From contig JACPTI010000056.1 of the NCBI GenBank assembly GCA_016192845.1, positions 1,563 to 46,273 of the forward strand: a DNA stretch of 44,711 nt, read 5' to 3'. Source of the stretch: Acidobacteriota bacterium. Its GTDB lineage: Bacteria > Acidobacteriota > Vicinamibacteria > Vicinamibacterales > UBA2999. The notes under the pieces are model-generated. The model worked only from the letters and a program-made list of their open reading frames with translations. It was not told the DNA's origin and did no database searches. The translations under genes and the position numbers were made by a program. Shown one piece after another: positions 23,014-31,627 of the stretch; positions within the stretch are counted from its first letter, which is position 1; each line of letters opens with the position of its first letter.

Positions 23014-23090
23014 GGCAGGGCGAGTCAGGCAGGTGAGGCGGATGGGTCCTATCGGCCCTACTCGCCCTACCGGCCCTACTCGCCCCACCT
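23014..23090. repeat. short tandem repeat GGCCCTACTCGCCC between divergent genes
   Basis: GGCCCTACTCGCCC at 23054-23067 and 23072-23085 (period 18), with related partial units on both sides and GGGCGAG inverse units at about 23018-23024. It lies between msrP and the divergent histidine-kinase-like gene. Confidence 0.55.
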
Positions 23091-23118
23091 TGCGGTTGAG
23101 CTTGCCCGGTGGACGGCC

Positions 23119-23892
<774 letters not shown>

Positions 23893-23922
23893 ATAGCCGA
23901 CACGAAAACTGTCCGCTTTTTC

Positions 23923-24039
23923 ATGACCCGGACTGAGCGACGGCGTTTACCGAGTGATGAACTGAAAGACTATGTGGGCGGGAACGGTCAGATCACCGCA
24001 GGCCAACGTGCGCGGCTACATGTGATTTGCGATTTGTGA
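23923..24039 (+). CDS. very small ORF, 38 aa, possible remnant
   Basis: Reads MTRTERRRLPSDELKDYVGG then NGQITAGQRARLHVICDL; the stop lies in the heptamer repeat. RRLPSDELKDYxGxNG faintly resembles the start of small cytochrome-b5-like heme domains (ELxxYxGxxG), but the remainder is absent. It may be a truncated remnant or chance. No ribosome binding site. Confidence 0.25.
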   Translation: MTRTERRRLPSDELKDYVGGNGQITAGQRARLHVICDL

Positions 24040-24066
24040 CTTGTGACTTGTGACTTGTGACTTGAC
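24023..24066. repeat. heptamer array TTGTGAC, same unit as 12659-12757
   Basis: TTGTGAC repeats about four to five times (with a degenerate GATTTGCGATTTGTGA start), ending at the stop of the minus-strand 24073 gene. Only one orientation is present here. Confidence 0.7.
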
Positions 24067-24072
24067 TGTGGC

Positions 24073-25626
24073 TCAGCGGACCGTGCGCCAGTCTCGGGTC
24101 CGGGCGTACCCCCGGGCGAAGCACGCCTCGGCGCGCGCTTCCGCCTCGCGCTGCGCCGCGGCTGAAATGGCCAGCGTCAGCTCCGCATCGGCCGGACACC
24201 GCAGCCCGGGAAACGCGTCGGCCGGCGCGCGCGGGTCCTCGCGGCCGAAATACCGCGCCGCGCCCACGCGCACCCACAGCGGCCGATCGTTCAAGGCGGG
24301 CGCGATGAGCAACTCGGCCACCGCCGTCCGCAGCGCCCGCTCGAGGCCGTCGCGCTGCGCCAGCAACGCGGCGGGCACGAGATCGATCGAGGTGCGGTCC
24401 GACACGCTGCTCACCCACCACGGACGGCCGGTCGCCTGACGAAAACTCTCGAGCGATTCGTGGATCCGCACGGTGATGGGCGCGACCGACACGCCGAGCG
24501 TCTTGCCGAGCGCCTCGTGCGCGAGCGTCGTCAGCCGCTCCACTTCCGCCGCATCGACGGGCGAAGAGGACGGCACCTGGACGGCAATCGCCCCGCGCGT
24601 CCGGGTCGCGGGCGGCTCGGCCGGCCTGCCGGCGGAGGCGGCGACCACGGGTAGCGGTATGGTGGCGTCGAGGCGCGCCAGCGCCAACCCCGGATAGTAG
24701 CGCGCGAGAATCGCCTCCGCGCGTTCGCCGCGGAGGGCGCGGCGGCCGGCGCCGATCACGCACAGGCCCACCCCATGACCGAAGCCGCGCCCGGTGAAAT
24801 GCAGCCTGCCGCCGCGGCGGTCGATCTCGAAGGCGGTGCTGCGGAGCGTCGTCGTGCCGATCGCCGCCCGGAACTGCTCGCCGGCAATCACGTCGGGCAC
24901 GAGGCCCGGCAGTTGCAGCCGGGCGGCGCGGCCGGAGGCGCTGCGCGCCTCGACCCGCACGTCGCGCAGCCGGCCGGCGAAGCCGCCGCGCTTGAGCGCC
25001 CGCTCCACCTGCTCGAGCGTAAGCTCCACCGTCCACGGCGCCTCGTCTGCGTGCACCTCGTCCGGCGCCGCCGGCAGGTACGGGTAGTCGGCGCCGGGCC
25101 AGACCTGCGCCGCGCTTTCCGAATGGCCGCCGCACGAGGCGGAATAGAACAGCTCCGCCGGCGCGCCGTTGTAGAGGAGGAGCTGTCCTGCGGTCGCGAG
25201 CGCCGCGCGCCGCGTCGCGGCGGTGGCCGGCCGCGGCACCTGACAGTGCGTGTCGTCGCAGACGTCGAAGCTGTCGCGCGCGTGGCGGCCGGCGTTGGCG
25301 AGGGCGAAGGTACGGACAGCGATCGCCAGCGCCTGCAGCGCCGCCTCCGGCGCCCGCGGCTCGCTTTCGCCCGCAAGCACACGCGCCACGTAGACCTCGA
25401 GCGGCAGCGCCTCGATGCGGCCCCGGCCGCTTGCCGGCCCGAGGCGCACCACCCGCCCCGCGCTGGCGGCTTCGAGCTGGGCGTCGGTGATCTCCGCTTG
25501 CGCGTGACTTGAGACCCTCAAGAGCACGAAGACGACTACGGCCACGAAGAAGGACACCAAGGTCACGAAGAGCCGTTCGACTGGTCGGCCTGGCCGATTC
25601 GTCGGCGTGTCGTTCGGAGCGCTCAT
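24073..25626 (-). CDS. SpoIID/LytB-domain protein with degenerate peptidase-like C-terminus, 517 aa
   Basis: One N-terminal membrane anchor (LFVTLVSFFVAVVVFVLLRV, residues about 19-38). A SpoIID domain follows at about 60-320: PLEVYVARVLAGESEPRAPE with the conserved acidic residue, ALQALAIAVRTFALANAG, LLLYNGAPAELFYSASCGGH, the catalytic-core SCGGHSE, and GRGFGHGVGLCVIGA. SpoIID enzymes are lytic transglycosylases acting on denuded peptidoglycan. The C-terminal 170 residues resemble a gluzincin peptidase domain with the zinc motif lost (RTAVAELLIA where HExxH is expected). Start 25626 shares one base with the SET gene stop (TGATG). Confidence 0.75.
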   Translation of the reverse strand: MSAPNDTPTNRPGRPVERLFVTLVSFFVAVVVFVLLRVSSHAQAEITDAQLEAASAGRVVRLGPASGRGRIEALPLEVYVARVLAGESEPRAPEAALQALAIAVRTFALANAGRHARDSFDVCDDTHCQVPRPATAATRRAALATAGQLLLYNGAPAELFYSASCGGHSESAAQVWPGADYPYLPAAPDEVHADEAPWTVELTLEQVERALKRGGFAGRLRDVRVEARSASGRAARLQLPGLVPDVIAGEQFRAAIGTTTLRSTAFEIDRRGGRLHFTGRGFGHGVGLCVIGAGRRALRGERAEAILARYYPGLALARLDATIPLPVVAASAGRPAEPPATRTRGAIAVQVPSSSPVDAAEVERLTTLAHEALGKTLGVSVAPITVRIHESLESFRQATGRPWWVSSVSDRTSIDLVPAALLAQRDGLERALRTAVAELLIAPALNDRPLWVRVGAARYFGREDPRAPADAFPGLRCPADAELTLAISAAAQREAEARAEACFARGYARTRDWRTVR

Positions 25627-26042
25627 CACAGCTTCCGCCCACACCCCGGCCGGCACCGGCATGGAATCACGTGCTCGCCGTCGGTGTGGTAGTCGTAGGT
25701 CAGCTCCTCGCCCGCTCTGATCTTGCGCGCCGCGCGAATCCAAATGGTCGTGCCGACGATCTGCGTGTAGCAGTTCGGCTTGCAGGCGTGATTGATGAAG
25801 CGCGCGAGGTTGCCGCCGACGTTCGCGTCGCGCACCCAGCGGCGATTGACCGTGAAGCACCAGATCTGGCCGCGCTTCAGGTACCGCGTCTCGCGCTCGA
25901 GGCTCTCTTTGTGCGTGATCAACTCGCCGGCGTAGTCGATAATGCGCCTGTTTTTGTTGATCGGCTCGAGCGCGAACACGCCCCAGCCGTGCAGTTTCGA
26001 GCGCCGCCGCGCGATCCGCGGCGGTCGAGGTCGCCCCAGCAT
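25626..26042 (-). CDS. SET-domain protein-lysine methyltransferase, 138 aa
   Basis: A minimal SET domain: SKLHGWGVFALEPINKNRRI (AdoMet-binding GxG-type start), DYAGELITH, GGNLARFINHACKPNCY (NHxCxPNC substrate/cofactor motif) and GEELTYDYH (catalytic Tyr region), followed by a post-SET-like cysteine cluster CRCRPGCGRKL that would bind zinc. Such enzymes methylate lysines; bacterial targets are mostly unknown. Short and without extra domains. Coupled to the SpoIID-like gene by a one-base overlap and divergent from the radical SAM gene. Confidence 0.85.
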   Translation of the reverse strand: MLGRPRPPRIARRRSKLHGWGVFALEPINKNRRIIDYAGELITHKESLERETRYLKRGQIWCFTVNRRWVRDANVGGNLARFINHACKPNCYTQIVGTTIWIRAARKIRAGEELTYDYHTDGEHVIPCRCRPGCGRKL

Positions 26043-26080
26043 GCCGGACCACAGGATAGCAAATGGGCCGCGATGTAACC

Positions 26081-26086
26081 CATAAT
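26081..26086 (+). promoter_or_regulatory. -10-like box CATAAT just before the radical SAM start
   Basis: CATAAT at 26081-26086 predicts a transcript starting near 26093, four bases before ATG 26097. The ATG at 26085 lies inside the box, which argues against it as the start. No good -35 seen. Confidence 0.35.
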
Positions 26087-26096
26087 GGACGCCACT

Positions 26097-27134
26097 ATGA
26101 GCGACCGGGGTCTGCTAGCACGCGACGTGATTCATGCCTGGGGCCGGATTCTCGCCGGGTATCGTCCCAACCTCTCGATCGAGATCACGAAAGAATGCCC
26201 GCTGCGGTGCCCCGGCTGCTACGCGTACGGGGACGACCACCTCGGCGGCGACGTGACGCTCCGCGGCCTGGCGGATTTCCGCGGCGACGAGCTGGTGAGC
26301 CGCTTCATGGCGCTCATCGATCGCCACCGGCCGCTGCACGTCTCGATCGTCGGCGGCGAGCCGCTCGTGCGGTATCGCGAGCTCGGCGTCATCCTGCCGC
26401 GGCTTGCCGGCCGGGGCATCCACACGCAGCTCGTTACGAGCGCCGTGCGGCCGATTCCGCTCGAATGGGCGTCCCTGCGGCGACTTCAGCTCGTCGTCTC
26501 GATCGACGGGCTGCCGCCGGAGCACGACGCGCGCCGCGCGCCTGCCACCTACGAGCGGATCGTCAAGCACATCGCCGGACACCAGATCACGGTGCATTGC
26601 ACGGTGACGCGGCAGCAGGCGCGGAAGGAGGGCTACCTCGAGGAGTTCCTGCGCACCTGGCAGGAGAACCCGCACACGCGGCTGATCTGGGTCAGCCTCT
26701 ACACGCCGCAGAAAGGCGAGATCTCGGCGGAGCGGCTGACGTCGGCGGATCGGGCGCAGGTGATCGCGGACCTGCGGCGGCTCCGGCCCATGTTCTCGAA
26801 GCTGCAGATGCTCGACGGGATGCTCAACGTCTACGCGCAGCCGCCGCAGTCGCCGCAGGACTGTGTGTTCGCCCAGACGACCGAGTGCCTCTCGTCGGAC
26901 TTCGAGCGGCGGATCACGCCGTGCCAGTTCGGCGGCAATCCCGACTGCAGCAACTGCGGCTGCATCGCCTCGGCGGGCCTCGAGGCGATCGGCCGGCATC
27001 GGCTGACGGGGGGAATCCAGGTAGGGCGGATCTTCTACGCGTCGCTCCAGGTGGGACGCACGGTCGCGCGGCTGCGCCCCGTGACGGCCGCCCGCGGCGC
27101 CCAAGGCGAGCTCGAGGAGCGCTCACCCGCCTAG
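26097..27134 (+). CDS. radical SAM protein with C-terminal Cys-rich (SPASM-like) region, 345 aa
   Basis: The radical SAM cluster motif CPLRCPGC (CxxxCxxC) lies near residue 35, preceded by RPNLSIEITKE. Core strands follow: HVSIVGGEPLVRYRELGVIL, THLVTSAV-type (HTQLVTSAVRP), LQLVVSIDGLPPEHDARRAP. Late cysteines (CVFAQTTECLS, then CQFGGNPDCSNCGCIA) suit an auxiliary iron-sulfur site. It resembles HpnH/SPASM-type radical SAM enzymes, but the substrate is unknown. ATG 26097 is chosen over 26085 because the latter sits in the promoter box. The end overlaps the convergent PLD-like fragment by 12 bases. Confidence 0.75.
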   Translation: MSDRGLLARDVIHAWGRILAGYRPNLSIEITKECPLRCPGCYAYGDDHLGGDVTLRGLADFRGDELVSRFMALIDRHRPLHVSIVGGEPLVRYRELGVILPRLAGRGIHTQLVTSAVRPIPLEWASLRRLQLVVSIDGLPPEHDARRAPATYERIVKHIAGHQITVHCTVTRQQARKEGYLEEFLRTWQENPHTRLIWVSLYTPQKGEISAERLTSADRAQVIADLRRLRPMFSKLQMLDGMLNVYAQPPQSPQDCVFAQTTECLSSDFERRITPCQFGGNPDCSNCGCIASAGLEAIGRHRLTGGIQVGRIFYASLQVGRTVARLRPVTAARGAQGELEERSPA

Positions 27135-27389
27135 ATCACGAATCACCACCGCGACGTCGTCGGCCAGCGCGAGCTTCTGGTCCTTCTCGAACTGCTTCTG
27201 CTCCTTCCTGCCGAGCTCCGTCTGCGCCCAGTCTTCCTCGAAGGTCTCCTGCAGCCGCCGGACGGCGGCCGGGTCGCGCGCGATGAGCCCTACCTCGCGC
27301 CGCGCGTCGAGCTCCAGGGTGCGGAGGCTCTGGCTGCCGACAAACATCGCCTCGCCGTCGCGGATGATCGCGCGGACGTGCAGCCGCAT
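27123..27389 (-). CDS. phospholipase D-like C-terminal fragment, 88 aa
   Basis: The sequence MRLHVRAIIRDGEAMFVGSQ and LRTLELDARREVGLIARDPA is the second catalytic block of PLD/cardiolipin-synthase-like proteins, but the usual HxK...GSxN reads HVR...GSQS. The gene has no first catalytic block and follows 23 nt after the ROK gene stop, so it is a truncated, probably inactive remnant. An open frame runs a few codons further upstream inside the ROK gene ([16 protein letters not shown]), showing where the break lies. A lysine-rich tail follows. Confidence 0.6.
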   Translation of the reverse strand: MRLHVRAIIRDGEAMFVGSQSLRTLELDARREVGLIARDPAAVRRLQETFEEDWAQTELGRKEQKQFEKDQKLALADDVAVVIRDLGG

Positions 27390-27412
27390 AGAGATTCTTT
27401 CAAGCCGCGCCT

Positions 27413-28303
27413 TCAAGGCCACAGCCACGCCGCGCCGCGCACGCCGCTCGAATCGCCGTGGCGCGCCTTCACGAGCCGCGTGGTGACCGTGTCGGAGAAG
27501 ACGTAGGGCCCCCACAGGCGCGGCACGGTGTCGTACAGCCGATCGATGTTCGACATCCCGCCGCCGAGCACGATCACATCCGGATCGAGCACGTTGATGA
27601 TGCTGGCCAGCCCGCGCGCCAGTCGATCCTCGTACCGATCGAGCGTCACGGCCGCGTCCGGATCGCCCGCTGCGGCCAGCGCCACGATCTCGGCAGGCGT
27701 GCGCCGCTGCCCGGCACGGCGCGCATACTCGGCCTGCATGCCGGGGCCGGAGAGGAAGGTCTCGATGCAGCCGTGCCGCCCGCAGTAGCACGGCCGGCCC
27801 GGCCGCTCCTCGTCGGCCGGCCACGGCAGCGGATTGTGTCCCCATTCGCCGGCAATGGCGTTCGGACCGACCAGCACCTGACCGCGGACGACAATCCCCG
27901 CGCCGGTGCCGGTGCCGATGATCACGCCGAACACGACCTCCGCGCCGGCCCCCGCGCCGTCGGCCGCCTCGGACACCGCGAAGCAGTTGGCGTCGTTGGC
28001 GATGCGCACGGCCCGATCGAGCCGCCGTTCGAGATCGATGAGCAGCGGCCGGCCGATCAGCCAGACGGAGTTGGCGTTCTTGACCAGTCCGGTCGCGGGC
28101 GACATCGTCCCGGGAATGCCGACGCCGACCGATCCGCGCCTGCCCACGGCGGTCTCCAGCGCCTGGACGAGCGAGACGATGGCGTCGATGGTCTCCGCGT
28201 AGTCGTCGCGCGGAGTGTCGACGCGCAGCCGCGCGAGCTCTCGGCTGCCGTCGAGCGCGATCCCTTCGATCTTGGTGCCGCCGAGGTCGATACCTATGCG
28301 CAT
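27413..28303 (-). CDS. ROK-family sugar kinase, fructokinase/mannokinase-like, 296 aa
   Basis: The N-terminal phosphate-1 motif [39 protein letters not shown], sugar-binding [11 protein letters not shown], and the ROK zinc site [10 protein letters not shown]...[20 protein letters not shown]. Later [20 protein letters not shown] is the second signature. It phosphorylates a hexose with ATP; the DANCFAxSEA form resembles fructokinase (Mak) more than glucokinase. Full length. ATG 28303 is fixed by the N-terminal motif. It lies downstream of the VOC/GMC cluster, so it may belong to sugar catabolism. Confidence 0.9.
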   Translation of the reverse strand: MRIGIDLGGTKIEGIALDGSRELARLRVDTPRDDYAETIDAIVSLVQALETAVGRRGSVGVGIPGTMSPATGLVKNANSVWLIGRPLLIDLERRLDRAVRIANDANCFAVSEAADGAGAGAEVVFGVIIGTGTGAGIVVRGQVLVGPNAIAGEWGHNPLPWPADEERPGRPCYCGRHGCIETFLSGPGMQAEYARRAGQRRTPAEIVALAAAGDPDAAVTLDRYEDRLARGLASIINVLDPDVIVLGGGMSNIDRLYDTVPRLWGPYVFSDTVTTRLVKARHGDSSGVRGAAWLWP

Positions 28304-28314
28304 GAATCGCGTTC

Positions 28315-28386
28315 GGGATCGGGACCCGGGACCCGAGGTCCTGGGTTCGGCGTTCGGATCCCGTGGATCCCGGATCCCGGATCCCG
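28315..28386. repeat. heptamer tandem repeats (GGGACCC, GGATCCC) between ROK and VOC genes
   Basis: CGGGACC units at about 28318-28336 are followed by GGATCCC units at about 28356-28385 (period 7). GGATCCC is itself nearly self-complementary, so the two arms can fold. The array ends at the VOC stop. Confidence 0.65.
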
Positions 28387-28935
28387 TCACGCGTAGTACT
28401 GCTTATACATGCCGCGCCGGAAGATCCAGCCGCCGAGCGGCCCGAGCCAATGCAGCACGTAGTGCATGTACCCGAGGTCCATCATCTCGATCAGGTTGCC
28501 GTCGAAATCGCGGGCGAAGAAGAACCAGTGGCCGCGCGGCGACTGCTCCGGCTGGCTTATGCACTCGACGCCCTTGCGCTGGAGGTACTCGTACCAGCGA
28601 TGGGTGTTCCGCACGTTGAAGGAGATGTGCGTCAGGCCGACGCGGTTCCACGGAATCCGATCGGGCGGCAGCTGCGGCTGGAACTCGAAAATCTCAATCA
28701 CCGCCCCGCCTGGGAGGCGAATCCAGCCGATCTTGCAGCGCGGCGCCTCCCCTGCCTGCCCGGCCGAAGCCGCGTCCGGCGAAGGCGCGGATACGCCGAA
28801 GAAGCTGCGGACGCGTTCGGGCGGCGTGTCCGCGACCCCGACGAGCGGGCAGCCGAAGACGTCCCAGTAGAACCAGACCGCGCGGTTGAAATTCGACACG
28901 GTGATGCCGACGTGGCTGAAAGATCGAGCTCTCAC
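28387..28935 (-). CDS. VOC/glyoxalase-superfamily protein, 182 aa
   Basis: Two beta-alpha-beta units: [20 protein letters not shown] and [13 protein letters not shown], then [20 protein letters not shown] and [19 protein letters not shown]. His in SHVGI, Glu in IEIFEF, His in THISF and Glu in NLIEMM are the usual four metal ligands. A lyase, isomerase or dioxygenase role cannot be decided. GTG 28935 is chosen for GAGGAGG about nine nt upstream; a longer start would fall in the repeat at 28980. It lies just after the GMC gene on the same strand. Confidence 0.75.
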   Translation of the reverse strand: MRARSFSHVGITVSNFNRAVWFYWDVFGCPLVGVADTPPERVRSFFGVSAPSPDAASAGQAGEAPRCKIGWIRLPGGAVIEIFEFQPQLPPDRIPWNRVGLTHISFNVRNTHRWYEYLQRKGVECISQPEQSPRGHWFFFARDFDGNLIEMMDLGYMHYVLHWLGPLGGWIFRRGMYKQYYA

Positions 28936-28969
28936 CTGGGACGCCTCCTCATCGGTCGCGTCGACGGAA

Positions 28970-29032
28970 CACCGAGACACCGAGGCACCGAGAAAACCCC
29001 AAATATTTCTCGGTGTCTCGGTGCCTCGGTGG
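28970..29032. repeat. octamer head-to-head repeat (ACCGAGRC / GYCTCGGT) hairpin
   Basis: The left arm (28970-28993) and right arm (29007-29032) are near-perfect inverses made of 8-nt units ACCGAGAC/ACCGAGGC. The AT-rich centre AAAACCCCAAATATTT forms the loop. It sits between the VOC and GMC genes and probably terminates transcription of the latter. Confidence 0.75.
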
Positions 29033-29052
29033 TACGTAGAGGTGAAGACGCA

Positions 29053-30567
29053 TCAGTCGAGGTATGTCTCTTTGATGCGGTCCGCCACCCGCAGCGCCTG
29101 GGCGACGATCGTCAGTCCGGGATTGACCGCCGCCGAGGAGGGGAAGAACGAGGCGTCGACGACGAACAGGTTATCGATGTCGTGGGTGCGGCAGTAGGGA
29201 TCGAGCACGGACGACCGCGGGTCGGTGCCGAAGCAGAGCGTGCCGCACTGGTGCGTCGTGTTCCGGTCGCGGTGCGAGTGCGCCACCACCACCCAGAAGC
29301 CGAGCCGCCGCAGGATACGCTTCATCTCGGCCACGAGGCGTCCGTGGGCCCTCAGGTTGTTGGGCCGGTAGTCGAGCCGGATTCGTCCGTCACCGTCGAC
29401 TGTCACGCGGTTGTCGTCGCATGGCAGGTCCTCGGAAATAGCGAGCCAGTCGACGCCGCGCGCCACCCATGCGTCGTACGCCCAGAGCGGGATCCAGGGC
29501 GCCACTGTCTGCGCCATTACGCCGTGCGTCCGCCCCTGCGACTGAATCTGCCCCAGCGGGGAGCCGCCGTCCGGCCCGTGCAGGTAGAAATCGTTGATCG
29601 CCACCGTCTTCTGGAACACGGCGTGATTGCGCCGGAACGGATGGAAGCCCTGCATCATGGTGGCCAGATGCGCCATGTAGCGCCGGCCCACGAGGCCGGA
29701 GGAGTTCGCGAGGCCGTCGGGATGTTTGTCGGTGGCCGACCGCAGCAGGAGCGCCGCGGAGTTCACGGCGCCGCACGACACGACGACGAGCGGCGCCTCG
29801 ACGCGCACGACCTCGCCGTTCGACTGCACCTCCACCGCGGCGACCTTCCGCCCTGACGGGTCGGTGAGGAGACGACGCGCGAGCGCGTTCGTCCAGAGCG
29901 TGACGTTCGGCCTGGCCGCGGCGTGCTGCACGCCGCAGACTTCGGCGTCGCTCTTGGCGCGGACCCTGCACGGAAACGAGTTGCAGGTGTTGCACAGGAT
30001 GCAGCCGTTCCGCTCACCGGGGCGCACCAGCCCCAGCGGCAGCGGCGACGGCCGCAGCCCGAGCGCGCGCAACTGCTCCACGATCTCGGCCATCACCGGC
30101 TCGTGCGGCACCGGCGCGTAGGGAAACGGCTGCCGCGGCGCCTCCGTCGGATCGGCCCCGTGCTGGCCGCGCACGTGATAGAGGCGCTCGGCCCGGTCGT
30201 AGTACGGCGCCAGCGTGTCGTAGTCGATCGGCCACGCGGGCGACACGCCGTCGACGTGCTCGATCGCCTCGAAGTCCTCCCGCCGGAGGCGGTACAGCAC
30301 GCTCCCCCAGAACTTCGTGTTGCCGCCGACGCAGTAGTGGGTGTACGGCCGGAACTCGCGGCCGTGGCGATCGATCCACCGCTCCCGCACGCGGTACCGC
30401 AGGTGCTTCCAGACCGCTTCGGGGTCCCAGTTCTCCGCCTCCTGCGGCACGAAGTCGCCGCGCTCGAGGACGAGGATCCGCGCCGGCGAGTCGGCGAGCG
30501 CGGAGGCCATCGTGCCGCCGCCGGCGCCGCTTCCGATGATGACGATGTCGTAGCGCTCGTTCCGCAT
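29053..30567 (-). CDS. GMC-family FAD oxidoreductase, 504 aa
   Basis: Rossmann FAD site DIVIIGSGAGGGTMASALAD at the N-terminus, LVLERGDFVPQEAENWDP, the GMC loop THYCVGGNTKFWGSVLYRLR, and C-terminal SHRDRNTTHQCGTLCFG and SSAAVNPGLTIVAQALRVAD, which carry the active-site His and Asn. It oxidises an alcohol or sugar hydroxyl. CILCNTCNSFPCRVRAKSDA is a cysteine cluster known from acidobacterial relatives. ATG 30567 has GGTGG upstream; GTG 30576 would add three residues. Next to a Gfo/Idh-type dehydrogenase, 18 bases from its stop, so probably one sugar-modifying operon. Confidence 0.88.
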   Translation of the reverse strand: MRNERYDIVIIGSGAGGGTMASALADSPARILVLERGDFVPQEAENWDPEAVWKHLRYRVRERWIDRHGREFRPYTHYCVGGNTKFWGSVLYRLRREDFEAIEHVDGVSPAWPIDYDTLAPYYDRAERLYHVRGQHGADPTEAPRQPFPYAPVPHEPVMAEIVEQLRALGLRPSPLPLGLVRPGERNGCILCNTCNSFPCRVRAKSDAEVCGVQHAAARPNVTLWTNALARRLLTDPSGRKVAAVEVQSNGEVVRVEAPLVVVSCGAVNSAALLLRSATDKHPDGLANSSGLVGRRYMAHLATMMQGFHPFRRNHAVFQKTVAINDFYLHGPDGGSPLGQIQSQGRTHGVMAQTVAPWIPLWAYDAWVARGVDWLAISEDLPCDDNRVTVDGDGRIRLDYRPNNLRAHGRLVAEMKRILRRLGFWVVVAHSHRDRNTTHQCGTLCFGTDPRSSVLDPYCRTHDIDNLFVVDASFFPSSAAVNPGLTIVAQALRVADRIKETYLD

Positions 30568-30585
30568 GCCCGCCACCGCCCGCGC

Positions 30586-31587
30586 TCACCCGACCGCGAC
30601 CGCGCCCGTCTGCTCGAGGCTGGCGTAGATCTGGTCCATCAGCCGCTGGTCGTCCATCGCCCGCTCGAGGCTCATCTCGGGCGCCGCGCCGGTCCGGACG
30701 GCATGTACGAAGTCGGCATACATCGCCCGGTACCCGCGGATGTCGCGGAACCCGGGAAAGAGCAGGCGCGGCCGCCAGTTCCCCCGCACGAGGGCGAACA
30801 ACCCGTTCGATTCGAACGTAATGATGCCGTCGCGCCCGTACAGCTTCGACAGCCGGAGCCCGCGCAGCAGCGACGGGATCTCCCGCGAGTAATAGAGCGA
30901 GCCGACCGCCTGGTTGTCGTACCGGAACGCGACGAGCATGCTCTTGATGCGCCGATCGGGACCCGTGCGCGCGGGCGCCGGCCGATGGCCCTGCGCCGTC
31001 GTGATGCGCGGGCCCAGGCTCCCCGCGATGTGCAGCCAGTGGATCCCTTCCTCGAAGAACGCGTCGCCACCCGCCATGGTCTCGTCGTTCCGCCAGTCGT
31101 CGGCCGATTTGAGCCGCTTGACGATCGTCGCGAAGTAGGCGAAGACCATCTCGCCGATGACGCCGTCGCGAAGCAGCCGGCGCAGGCAGACGGCGAGCGG
31201 CTTGTAGTGGTCGTTTTCGCCGACGAGAACGACGCGTCCGGCCCGGTGGCGCGCGTCGATCGCCGCGCGATACTCCGCCAGCCGGAGAAAGGCCGGCTTC
31301 TCGACGAGCACATGCTTGCCCGCCGCGAGCGCCTGCAGCGTCAGGTCGAAATGAAAGCGCGGCGGGACGGCGACCACGACCGCGTCGATCCGCGGATCCT
31401 CGATTGCGCTGCCGTAGTCGCCATACGCCGCGGCGCCGCCGAACTCGCGGCGGAACGCCTCGGCTCTCCCTGGGTCGCGGCTCGCATAGCTGCAGACAAT
31501 GTCGCGCCGGAGCGCCCGCAGATGGCGGCTGTGTATGCGCGTGATGAAGCCGCAGCCGAGAAACGCCAGGCGCAGGGGATCTGGCAT
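30586..31587 (-). CDS. Gfo/Idh/MocA-family oxidoreductase, 333 aa
   Basis: NAD(P) Rossmann motif LRLAFLGCGFITRIHSRHL, the family EKP motif in GKHVLVEKPAFLRLAE, and later catalytic-site segment FFEEGIHWLHIAGSLGP with His. It normally oxidises a hydroxyl of a sugar or inositol. Full length and soluble, with no Tat signal. ATG 31587 is the natural start. It lies 40 bases after the flavoprotein gene and directly before the GMC gene on the same strand, suggesting a shared pathway acting on a polyol, sugar or steroid-like substrate. Confidence 0.88.
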   Translation of the reverse strand: MPDPLRLAFLGCGFITRIHSRHLRALRRDIVCSYASRDPGRAEAFRREFGGAAAYGDYGSAIEDPRIDAVVVAVPPRFHFDLTLQALAAGKHVLVEKPAFLRLAEYRAAIDARHRAGRVVLVGENDHYKPLAVCLRRLLRDGVIGEMVFAYFATIVKRLKSADDWRNDETMAGGDAFFEEGIHWLHIAGSLGPRITTAQGHRPAPARTGPDRRIKSMLVAFRYDNQAVGSLYYSREIPSLLRGLRLSKLYGRDGIITFESNGLFALVRGNWRPRLLFPGFRDIRGYRAMYADFVHAVRTGAAPEMSLERAMDDQRLMDQIYASLEQTGAVAVG

Positions 31588-31627
31588 CGCGAGGAACCCA
31601 TGATACCGGGTTCCGCGATCCCAGGCG

